Below are positions 57,247 to 64,000 of a stretch of DNA of 64,000 nt, in pieces. The stretch is from an uncultured Roseovarius sp. (GTDB lineage Bacteria > Pseudomonadota > Alphaproteobacteria > Rhodobacterales > Rhodobacteraceae), in NCBI GenBank assembly GCA_951812895.1, contig OX638333.1, positions 4,480,619-4,544,618 on the forward strand. Reading direction: 5' to 3'. Under the pieces are notes generated by a model. The model saw only the letters and a list, made by a program, of their open reading frames with translations, was not told the origin of the DNA and searched no databases. Numbering within the stretch: position 1 is the stretch's first letter; every line of letters begins with the position of its first letter. Position numbers and translations under genes: made by a program.

Positions 57247-58419
57247 ATGACCAAAGAGCGAATTGAAGAACTAACCCCTGAGCAAGAGAAATATCTCCCG
57301 GTCTTTCGCGAGGAGTGGCTTCGAATTGGTCTGTCCACCAAGAACGTGGATAAAGACGCCTCAACTCACGCGGTTAAGCGGCTATACCAAGCAGGCGGGC
57401 TTGATGAGCCGCTGGTAATGCACTTCGACAGTCCGATGCAGTGCATTCTGGCAATTCATGTAATGCGCAGCCTTGGCGAAATTTCTGAGGCCAACCTCAG
57501 GGACAACCTCGGGGCCAACCTCGGGGCCAACCTCTGGGACAACCTCTGGGACAACCTCTGGGACAACCTCTGGGACAACCTCGGGGCCAACCTCTGGGAC
57601 AACCTCAGGGACAACCTCTGGGACAACTTCGGGGACAACCTCAGGGCCAACCTCGGGGCCAACCTCTGGGCCAACCTCTGGGACAACCTCTGGGACAACC
57701 TCTGGGCCAACCTCAGGGACAACCTCAGGGCCAACCTCTGGGACAACCTCGGGGACAGGGATTTGTATGTTCCCACGTACTTCTGGGGCAACTTAGATGC
57801 CTACTGGATGGCATGGGCAGAGTTCGCGGAAAAGATTGGTGTTCCAATTGATAAAAAGGAACACTTTCACGCCTACATCGAATTTTCGAAGACCTCAGGC
57901 GTCAGTTATTTTTATCCGGGATTCGCGTTTGTCTCAGATAGACCAGACTTCATCGGCAAGGACGACCTGACCAGACTCCACTGTGAAACCGGGCCAGCGC
58001 TTTCGTTCCGCGACGGATATTCTGTTCACGCATGGCATGGGGTGAATGTTCCGGGCCATTGGATTGAAAACCCGCAGGAAGTCGATCCGGCTGAAATCCT
58101 GAAATCCGAAAATGTTGAACAGCGGGCGGCGGGCGCGCAGATAATCGGGTGGCCTCGAATGGCCGAAAAGCTGGACCGCAAGATTATCGAAGGAGACCCG
58201 GAAAGTGACGTTGGCGCTCTTGTTGAGTTCACGCTGCCGGGCCTGCCCGATCCCGGGCGGTTCCTCATGGCGAAATGCCCCAGAAACGGGATCATCTGCG
58301 AAGGTGTTCCTCGTGTGTCCGACATAGACGATCAACCAATAAGCACAGCGATTGCGGCGCAAGCATGGCGGGACTGCCTGCCGCAGGCTGAATACATTCA
58401 TCCCGCCATTCGCACATAG
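57247..58419 (+). CDS. Tetrapeptide-repeat DUF6745-like protein (copy 2)
   Basis: Identical to 11250-12422, including the number of 12-base repeats, unlike the pentapeptide gene. Confidence 0.75.
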   Translation: MTKERIEELTPEQEKYLPVFREEWLRIGLSTKNVDKDASTHAVKRLYQAGGLDEPLVMHFDSPMQCILAIHVMRSLGEISEANLRDNLGANLGANLWDNLWDNLWDNLWDNLGANLWDNLRDNLWDNFGDNLRANLGANLWANLWDNLWDNLWANLRDNLRANLWDNLGDRDLYVPTYFWGNLDAYWMAWAEFAEKIGVPIDKKEHFHAYIEFSKTSGVSYFYPGFAFVSDRPDFIGKDDLTRLHCETGPALSFRDGYSVHAWHGVNVPGHWIENPQEVDPAEILKSENVEQRAAGAQIIGWPRMAEKLDRKIIEGDPESDVGALVEFTLPGLPDPGRFLMAKCPRNGIICEGVPRVSDIDDQPISTAIAAQAWRDCLPQAEYIHPAIRT

Positions 58420-58428
58420 GAGAACAAC

Positions 58429-58776
58429 ATGCGCGTAGCTATTGCAAACCAAGGTGAGGTCCGAATTGACCGGATCGACGCCATACCCAAAGTTGAAACG
58501 AAGGAGTTCAAAGAGAAGAGCACCAAAGGCTGGATCATTAGCCATTCTGAGCAGGGGCATCATCACACATTAGGTGGTGACTGCGAGGTTTTGGAGCGCG
58601 CGGAATGTCCGGCAGGCGCACGTATTCTCTATGCCATCGTTAAGGAGCCAACCAAGCTCTTTCAAGACGCGGCTGTGCCCCATGATCCAGTGGATTTGAG
58701 CGAGGGTATTTATGAATTCCGTATCAAGCGGGAATACGATCCTTTTGCGGATCAGGCGCGCCGGGTAGCGGACTGA
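58429..58776 (+). CDS. Partner of DUF6745-like gene (copy 2)
   Basis: Identical to 12432-12779. Confidence 0.7.
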   Translation: MRVAIANQGEVRIDRIDAIPKVETKEFKEKSTKGWIISHSEQGHHHTLGGDCEVLERAECPAGARILYAIVKEPTKLFQDAAVPHDPVDLSEGIYEFRIKREYDPFADQARRVAD

Positions 58777-58797
58777 CTTTAACCCCACCCACAACAA

Positions 58798-58819
58798 GCC
58801 CCCGCTAACAGGCGGGGGC
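58798..58819. terminator. Bidirectional hairpin (copy 2)
   Basis: Identical to 12801-12822. Confidence 0.65.
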
Positions 58820-58862
58820 GGAAAGGAGAACGGATACGGAACATGAGGGCGGGGCGTCAAGG

Positions 58863-59111
58863 TTAAAACGGGTTTGATGACCACCAGCCATGCGCGGAAA
58901 TTGCCAGTGCCAATACCGCGATCACGAGAGCGACGGTTGCTTTACGGTCCGCTAGGATATTCGAACGCCTGGTTAGTTCGCGCTCAGCCAAAAGCCGATC
59001 AATCGAACCGGCTGGCCAAGTTGAAATGTACTGAATCAGATCGTCATCGGATAGTCGGCGTAGGGTTTCGGGCTTTCCGTCGGTCATATTGTAGAGTGTC
59101 GTCTCGGCCAT
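58863..59111 (-). CDS. Small membrane-anchored protein (copy 2)
   Basis: Identical to 12866-13114. Confidence 0.65.
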   Translation of the reverse strand: MAETTLYNMTDGKPETLRRLSDDDLIQYISTWPAGSIDRLLAERELTRRSNILADRKATVALVIAVLALAISAHGWWSSNPF

Positions 59112-59152
59112 CCAGTTCTCCTTGTGTAAAACAAAGATAGGCATTCAAGCTG

Positions 59153-59350
59153 TCAGTTTCCACCTCCGCAATCAGGCTCCTGTTTGTTGCGCGATTCAAA
59201 ATCTACACATTCGGTTTTCTTGAATGGGAACTGCTTGAGATTTGCTATTGCAGGGCGTCTTTTGCATTCGACCCATTCCGCCGTGATATAGTGATCATCG
59301 CTGTCTTGATTCCATTCATAATGAACGCAGTCGGTGCAAGCATTGAACAT
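59153..59350 (-). CDS. Cys-rich small protein (copy 2)
   Basis: Identical to 13156-13353. Confidence 0.65.
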   Translation of the reverse strand: MFNACTDCVHYEWNQDSDDHYITAEWVECKRRPAIANLKQFPFKKTECVDFESRNKQEPDCGGGN

Positions 59351-59353
59351 CCC

Positions 59354-59686
59354 TCAGGCCTCCTTATTAGGCATTGCTTTCCCGCGAGCCTCACCCAACT
59401 TTAGACGCTGCTCCAACCGCCAATTCACGTTCTTTACACAGGCCGCAAGATCAGCCTCGTAGAAGCCAAGGCGCTTTTGGCCAAGGAAGAACTCAGAGCC
59501 GCCGACGGTTAATCCAGTAAGCGTTTTGGTGATCTCAATTGCGTATCCGCGCAGCTTCTCGATCTCTCGCTTCTGTTGGTCGATCTTCATCTGTTTGATC
59601 AGCAATTCGTCGGACGCCCTACCGCAGAGGTCGGCTATGTGCGTCTTAGGTCCGACCTCGGCCAGCAATTCATCTCGCAGTCCCAT
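59354..59686 (-). CDS. Coiled-coil protein (copy 2)
   Basis: Identical to 13357-13689. Confidence 0.65.
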   Translation of the reverse strand: MGLRDELLAEVGPKTHIADLCGRASDELLIKQMKIDQQKREIEKLRGYAIEITKTLTGLTVGGSEFFLGQKRLGFYEADLAACVKNVNWRLEQRLKLGEARGKAMPNKEA

Positions 59687-59701
59687 TAGTCATGGCCTCC
59701 C

Positions 59702-59869
59702 TCATGTACCAATTTCTACTTCGTTTTTGCGTACCATTTTCGCGCCGCACTTAGGGCAACCACGACAGGCATTTGTGTAATGTCCACGCTTGACCGTATG
59801 GCTGCACATCAGCTTTGTGCAGACGAACCAGAATTTAGGAACCCACGGTCTGCCGCGATACCCGCTCAT
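59702..59869 (-). CDS. Zinc-ribbon protein (copy 2)
   Basis: Identical to 13705-13872. Confidence 0.65.
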   Translation of the reverse strand: MSGYRGRPWVPKFWFVCTKLMCSHTVKRGHYTNACRGCPKCGAKMVRKNEVEIGT

Positions 59870-59882
59870 CAAATCGTCTCCT

Positions 59883-60086
59883 TTATCGTGAGTTCGCGCG
59901 ATCCCGGATCACACGATTTTGGTTTTCAATTTTGCGGTCAAAGACCAAAGGATCAACATCCCTCTCGCTAAAAACGAAAGGCAGCTTTCCCGGCTTGCGA
60001 CACATGCAATAGCCGTCCGCGACAGCCAATACCTTTACGTCGCCACCATCGCCCGGATACGAGAACCAATCGCCACTCACTGCCAT
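59883..60086 (-). CDS. 67-aa hypothetical protein (copy 2)
   Basis: Identical to 13886-14089. Confidence 0.6.
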   Translation of the reverse strand: MAVSGDWFSYPGDGGDVKVLAVADGYCMCRKPGKLPFVFSERDVDPLVFDRKIENQNRVIRDRANSR

Positions 60087-60104
60087 CAAATCGTCTCCAA
60101 TTAG

Positions 60105-60314
60105 TTAAGTTTGATTTCCATGCATGGCGTAGTGATCTGCTGCAGCTTTCAACACCTCAGACACCATGCGACGCCCTTCAGCTTTCTGTTCGTCCGACAT
60201 TCCATCGAAGTCCGGCAGAGGTTCACCTTGGGAGATAGAATAGTCTTCTGCACACCTCATAAGCGCCGCCTCGCCTGCATCAATCATGCCGGTTGTGATC
60301 TTTATGCGTACCAA
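60105..60314 (-). CDS. 69-aa hypothetical protein (copy 2)
   Basis: Identical to 14108-14317. Confidence 0.6.
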   Translation of the reverse strand: MVRIKITTGMIDAGEAALMRCAEDYSISQGEPLPDFDGMSDEQKAEGRRMVSEVLKAAADHYAMHGNQT

Positions 60315-60333
60315 CGGTCATCGCTCCCTTGAA

Positions 60334-60576
60334 TCATATGTAGGCACCAGCATCTAGGCCATCCCAGACACGGTGCAGTTCATCAGCTTTGCCCGCTGCT
60401 ATGAGGTCAACAGGCAGTTGGTTTGCAAGAAGCGGTTGAGGCAGGTTGAACCACTTAACCGCGTCCTCGAATTCGTAATATTCAGTGAGGCGCTTGAACA
60501 TGTCGACGGTTTCTTGAGACGCGCGGCGACGATCGTCCTCCATCGCTTGGTAAAGCTCATTGCGTATTTCACCCAT
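60334..60576 (-). CDS. DUF2384-like orphan antitoxin (copy 2)
   Basis: Identical to 14337-14579. Confidence 0.55.
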   Translation of the reverse strand: MGEIRNELYQAMEDDRRRASQETVDMFKRLTEYYEFEDAVKWFNLPQPLLANQLPVDLIAAGKADELHRVWDGLDAGAYI

Positions 60577-60590
60577 AGCTCAGTCGCTCC

Positions 60591-60704
60591 TTATTGATGT
60601 TCAGCCCAATCCATTAGGCGGTCGCCAGTCTTGAACAAAACGAACCCGATCCAATGAACCAGCCTAGCAATTCCGAGGCGCTTTGGTCGCGTGTACGGTG
60701 ACAT
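60591..60704 (-). CDS. 37-aa protein (copy 2)
   Basis: Identical to 14594-14707. Confidence 0.55.
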   Translation of the reverse strand: MSPYTRPKRLGIARLVHWIGFVLFKTGDRLMDWAEHQ

Positions 60705-60734
60705 CAAGACGTCTCCCTTTAGCAAGCACAAAGT

Positions 60735-60917
60735 TCATTTATAAAACCAGCCATACGGCCTCGCAGACTCACTGCCGTACGGAAATGGCAATTCAACCCG
60801 TTTCGGGGCCGATGGTAGATCATCCAGAAAGTCAAGATCGCCGAAGGCCGCTTTAGCCTTCTTTCCAATCTCCTCCAACTTCTTTGCGAGATCCTCGTTG
60901 TTTTGTGTATTGCTCAT
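60735..60917 (-). CDS. 60-aa protein (copy 2)
   Basis: Identical to 14738-14920. Confidence 0.65.
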   Translation of the reverse strand: MSNTQNNEDLAKKLEEIGKKAKAAFGDLDFLDDLPSAPKRVELPFPYGSESARPYGWFYK

Positions 60918-61017
60918 GCTACCCTCCTAAGGCCAAGTTTAGAGTGTATGTACGATCTAATGTCCATCTTTCTAAAGGGAATTATATGAATTATATATAC
61001 GATAGTGCCCAGATCTC

Positions 61018-61188
61018 TCAAGTTTCTTCGTCTTCAGGTTCTTGTCGGGTTGCACCGCCTTTCATGACTGCCTTTATCAACCTCTCCGGTTTTACCGGTA
61101 CACTTATGTCCTTGTTCATATCGGCTTTTGTTGGCTGGTAACTCCGGTCCATGACCTTGTTATAGTAGTCAGACTTCTGTTTGGTCAT
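61018..61188 (-). CDS. 56-aa passenger protein (copy 2)
   Basis: Identical to 15021-15191. Confidence 0.6.
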   Translation of the reverse strand: MTKQKSDYYNKVMDRSYQPTKADMNKDISVPVKPERLIKAVMKGGATRQEPEDEET

Positions 61189-61867
61189 CGCTTTCTCCAA
61201 TGCATTCCTGCGTGATCCCGATTGCCAAGACGGGACAACCGCCATTGCGTCCTGCGTCCAATCTGTAAAGCAATTTGCCCATCCATGTTGTTGATGCTCC
61301 AAACTTCTTATACACGTATTCGCTGCCTTGGGTTCCATCCTTGTTCAAAACCTTCCCAAGACTCCGAAAGAACTCATTGTCCAGCGAGGAACCGCGTGTC
61401 AGTATAACACCAACGTCGATTGCGCCAGCATCATAGAAGGCTGAAAACGCATACAGGTCTCTATCATAAGTCTGGTCTTTGCTATTCCACTCGAAGTCAA
61501 GTGCGACTTTCCCGGAAACAAAATCAATCCTGTGACCATCTAGAAAACCTTTTTTGACGTATTTGTGAAGAATATTTCCAATTTGCTTCGCATGTTCCAA
61601 CCGGACCAGAAGATCAGCGGAAATGCGGGTTTCTATCCAGTCGGGCAACGGGAATAGCGTATCCACATATTGGGCGATTGGCCCCTTGCTGCCGCCCGGT
61701 CTCCTTATCATCTCCGTTGTGATCTCAAACGTTTCCAAAGCATCTGTCACATGTGAGAACTGATCAGGAAAACTGTTGGCCAGAATGGACGCTGCGTTCC
61801 TATAACTGTGAATTTCAAACTTCTGCCTGACGTTTTTCGAGAACAAATGTCTCTCGCCTTCTGACAT
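61169..61867 (-). CDS. BglII/BstYI-family endonuclease (copy 2)
   Basis: Identical to 15172-15870, with catalytic residues intact. Confidence 0.85.
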   Translation of the reverse strand: MSEGERHLFSKNVRQKFEIHSYRNAASILANSFPDQFSHVTDALETFEITTEMIRRPGGSKGPIAQYVDTLFPLPDWIETRISADLLVRLEHAKQIGNILHKYVKKGFLDGHRIDFVSGKVALDFEWNSKDQTYDRDLYAFSAFYDAGAIDVGVILTRGSSLDNEFFRSLGKVLNKDGTQGSEYVYKKFGASTTWMGKLLYRLDAGRNGGCPVLAIGITQECIGESDDQTEV

Positions 61868-61869
61868 GC

Positions 61870-62505
61870 CTATTCCGCCGCAACTGACGAATTGTATTTA
61901 TACGTGTCCCATGTCGGCTTATAGTCATCGCCCGCCTGGTTGCCCCAGACCGTCCAGTTTTCACGGCACCCGCGCCCGAACAATTCCAGGTATGGTCCCC
62001 AGCTGCAACTTTCGATGATATCATACTGTTCATCCGGTTTACGGGAATGCTCCCGCTTGCGCGTCCCGAACAGATTGACCTGTCGCCGCCCGGGTTGAAG
62101 TGTGCGCGCGTTTTTTCCACGTATCCCGAACAACAGGACTTCGGTGACGTTTCGGAAGTAAAACCCAACACCCCGCCCATCAGAGCCACCATCCTTGCGG
62201 ACCTTGTGCCAGATGATGTTTGACTTGTAAGCAAAGCCCCACTTGGTCATGACCTGTAATCCCTCAGGGAGCAAAGCATTTGGAACCCAAAGGTAACAAT
62301 GCGCCCGATCTTCGACAAAATCTGAAACGGGAAGAGTGCATATGTCTTCAAGCGTCATTGTCGGATATCTGGCAAGACGTTTATGTTCAGGGGCCATTTT
62401 TCCTGTCCGGTTGGCAAAGCGCCAAGGTGGATCGGCCATGATTGTTGAAAACTTTTCAGACCCGAGAAATTGAGAAAGATCATTCGCGACGCTTGAATCA
62501 CTCAT
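61870..62505 (-). CDS. MT-A70 methyltransferase (copy 2)
   Basis: Identical to 15873-16508. Confidence 0.9.
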   Translation of the reverse strand: MSDSSVANDLSQFLGSEKFSTIMADPPWRFANRTGKMAPEHKRLARYPTMTLEDICTLPVSDFVEDRAHCYLWVPNALLPEGLQVMTKWGFAYKSNIIWHKVRKDGGSDGRGVGFYFRNVTEVLLFGIRGKNARTLQPGRRQVNLFGTRKREHSRKPDEQYDIIESCSWGPYLELFGRGCRENWTVWGNQAGDDYKPTWDTYKYNSSVAAE

Positions 62506-63479
62506 GACCGCGCTCCGCTTGCCAAACCGTTGTCTGCAATCAAATCAACGTAGCGAAGGCGCTTGCCCTCCATGCCAGTAACCACGCCTGACATTTGGTC
62601 GATGGTGTTTTGCGGACGGACATTGTGACGGCCTGAGAACTCATTCACATAACGGTTCAGGTGCTTGGGGCTCATTTTGTGGAACGTGCCCTTGTGAGCG
62701 CGTTTGAGCGGTGCCCAGAAGCTTTCCAGACCGTTGATGTGAGCTTGTTCCCGAACATACTCACCAACGGAATGGCGAACTGCCTCGTGCGTCCTGTTGA
62801 TCCCCTTATAAGCGCTGGCATCATCTGTGTAGACGGCCGCGCACTCGGTGGTGTGGTCAATGACAAAGCCTTGCAGCGTCTTCGACGTGGTGTCCCGTAC
62901 GACCTTGGCAATAACCTGATTGGTTTCCCGATCCTTCACGCCAGCGACGATGGCTTTGCCAACGCCGCCGCGCCCGGCATTCAACTTCTTGCCCTTGTGC
63001 TTATTCTTTTCGAGTCCGCCGATGTAGGTTTCGTCGGCTTCCACCGGGCCACCAAAGGGCAGTGCAACACCATCATCCTCAAGCGCTTTGCGCACCCGGT
63101 GCGCCAAATGCCAAGCGGCTTTCTGGGTAATCTCCAGATCGCGATGCAACTTCATAGACGAAACACCCTTGAGGCTGGTGGTCATGAGGTAAATCGCAAT
63201 TGCCCAGACCTGATAACCGAGATTGGACGCTTCCATGCACGTCCCAGTGCGAACTGAAAATCGCTTGCGGCATTCCTTCTCACGGCAACGGTAGGGCATG
63301 GTCTTGTGTGCCGCCCCGGACAGCACGCTGGTCGATCCGCAATGTGGACAGTGAGGACCATCGGCCCAGCGTTCCTCGGTAAACCACTTCTCGGCGGCTT
63401 CGTCGGTGGGGAATATCTTGAACAGCTTTACGAGGCTGATACCTTCACGATAGTGCTTACCGGGTGCTTTCTGTGCCAT
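62502..63479 (-). CDS. IS1595-family transposase (copy 2)
   Basis: Identical to 16505-17482. Confidence 0.93.
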   Translation of the reverse strand: MAQKAPGKHYREGISLVKLFKIFPTDEAAEKWFTEERWADGPHCPHCGSTSVLSGAAHKTMPYRCREKECRKRFSVRTGTCMEASNLGYQVWAIAIYLMTTSLKGVSSMKLHRDLEITQKAAWHLAHRVRKALEDDGVALPFGGPVEADETYIGGLEKNKHKGKKLNAGRGGVGKAIVAGVKDRETNQVIAKVVRDTTSKTLQGFVIDHTTECAAVYTDDASAYKGINRTHEAVRHSVGEYVREQAHINGLESFWAPLKRAHKGTFHKMSPKHLNRYVNEFSGRHNVRPQNTIDQMSGVVTGMEGKRLRYVDLIADNGLASGARS

Positions 63480-63578
63480 GTGTATCTCCCTTGATCTTGG
63501 GCACTATTGAATCACCTATGGTCTAGGGCGTCAAGCCCTTTTGGGCACTATCGTATATAATTCCCTTCGATTGACTGA

Positions 63579-64000
63579 TCAATTGCTGTGTTTAATAGAC
63601 TCTTCTTGCGTGTCATGTGGTTGATTCCTTTCGTCCACTAGGTTGCGCAAGTGGGCGGCTGCTCTCCAAAGTAGGCCGTCCACTTCTTCCCGATATCGGG
63701 GAAGCACTTTGTCACCGACTTGCTCCTTGGTAAGTGCAGTGATCCATTTCAAATTATCCAATAGGTCCAACGTTACACCCGAAATCTCGCGGCGAGATTC
63801 TTGCTTTTCCTTACTCCAAGGGTGATGGAGCACCTCACCTGTAGACGTGTCCGTGTAGGTCATTTGAGGATCGGGAGGTTCAAACCCTTCCTTGGTATAG
63901 CCACCCGTTTCGTTGCGGACGTAACCCGGTTTTGCACTGCCGATGTTTGCGGTGTTCTGGGTGTAGGTCGTACCGTTGCGGGTGACCTTTCGCTTCGGCT
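63579..64000 (-). CDS. Integrase-ParB chimera, C-terminal part, cut by window end
   Basis: The last 140 codons of the gene seen complete at 17582-18736, all from the ParB-like half. The fusion joint itself would lie about 240 bp beyond the window. Confidence 0.8.
   Translation of the reverse strand, partial: PKRKVTRNGTTYTQNTANIGSAKPGYVRNETGGYTKEGFEPPDPQMTYTDTSTGEVLHHPWSKEKQESRREISGVTLDLLDNLKWITALTKEQVGDKVLPRYREEVDGLLWRAAAHLRNLVDERNQPHDTQEESIKHSN

Larger units (their letters stand above)
60975..63567 (-). mobile_element. IS1595-like R-M transposon (copy 2)
   Basis: Same element in the same place as 14978-17570, with inner inverted repeats at 60996-61011 and 63542-63557, including the same 11-bp insertion in the left repeat. 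It therefore entered before the phage unit was duplicated. Confidence 0.8.
18865..64000. mobile_element. Phage copy 2, nearly complete
   Basis: Starting at the attachment core, this copy holds the accessory methyltransferase, lysis, tail, head and terminase genes, then the early, immunity and recombination regions, the transposon and the 3' part of the integrase-like gene. Only the integrase N-terminus and the far attachment site are missing, beyond the window end. Confidence 0.9.
46259..64000 (+). repeat. Long direct repeat, copy 2
   Basis: This is the second copy of 1-18003 and carries one internal 261-bp deletion, near 53692, relative to copy 1. The window ends before the repeat does, so its true right end is unknown. 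Confidence 0.97.

Overview
The window is almost entirely a temperate, siphovirus-like phage genome, present as two directly repeated partial copies. Bases 1-18003 recur at 46259-64000. The unit is 46,258 bp up to the repeat tract of a pentapeptide gene, where the second copy lacks 261 bp. The host looks like an alphaproteobacterium, probably Rhodobacterales: the tail-tip module has an NlpC/P60 peptidase, a DUF1833 protein and a J-like protein, and the attachment site matches the 3' half of a bacterial tRNA-Thr(UGU). That host call is inference. The arrangement is either a tandem double lysogen read across the internal attachment site, or a contig that runs more than once around a circular or concatemeric phage genome.

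Layout. (1) 1-6324 leftward (complete with 44720-46956, and again at 46222-52582): early operon from a Cro-like gene through small HTH proteins, a C5 cytosine methyltransferase with a large overlapping frame, an N6-adenine-type methyltransferase, a NUMOD4-HNH endonuclease, RusA, DnaB helicase and an O-like replication protein, ending in a Q-position gene. (2) 6332-7059: immunity region with an XRE repressor and three matching operators. (3) 7085-12779 rightward: pentapeptide protein, Gp157, Rad52-like annealing protein, NinB-like protein, HNH nuclease and a tetrapeptide-repeat DUF6745-like protein with a partner. (4) 12866-14920 leftward: cluster of very small genes. (5) 14978-17570: IS1595-like transposon carrying an MT-A70 methyltransferase and a BglII/BstYI-type restriction endonuclease. 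(6) 17582-18736: integrase N-terminus fused to a ParB-like C-terminus. (7) 18865-18910: attachment core. (8) 19158-21250: a second methyltransferase and a truncated partner. (9) 21189-23881 lysis genes; 23885-35091 tail; 35105-35386 a reverse-oriented moron; 35383-43925 connector, head, portal and terminase, all leftward. (10) 43926-44723: non-coding late-promoter region.

How it works together. The repressor probably binds the three palindromes and silences the leftward Cro/replication promoter and the rightward recombination promoter. Leftward early transcription would reach the gene at 44720-45373. A TTGACA promoter at the end of that gene is followed at once by an intrinsic terminator, the lambda pR'-tR' arrangement, so that gene is a candidate late antiterminator. 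Late transcription would then run through terminase, head, tail and lysis genes, with a programmed -1 frameshift in the tail chaperone gene. Four DNA methyltransferases of different classes suggest strong pressure from restriction. The integrase gene lacks its catalytic domain, so the element may be unable to excise by site-specific recombination, although homologous recombination between the two copies could still release a circle.
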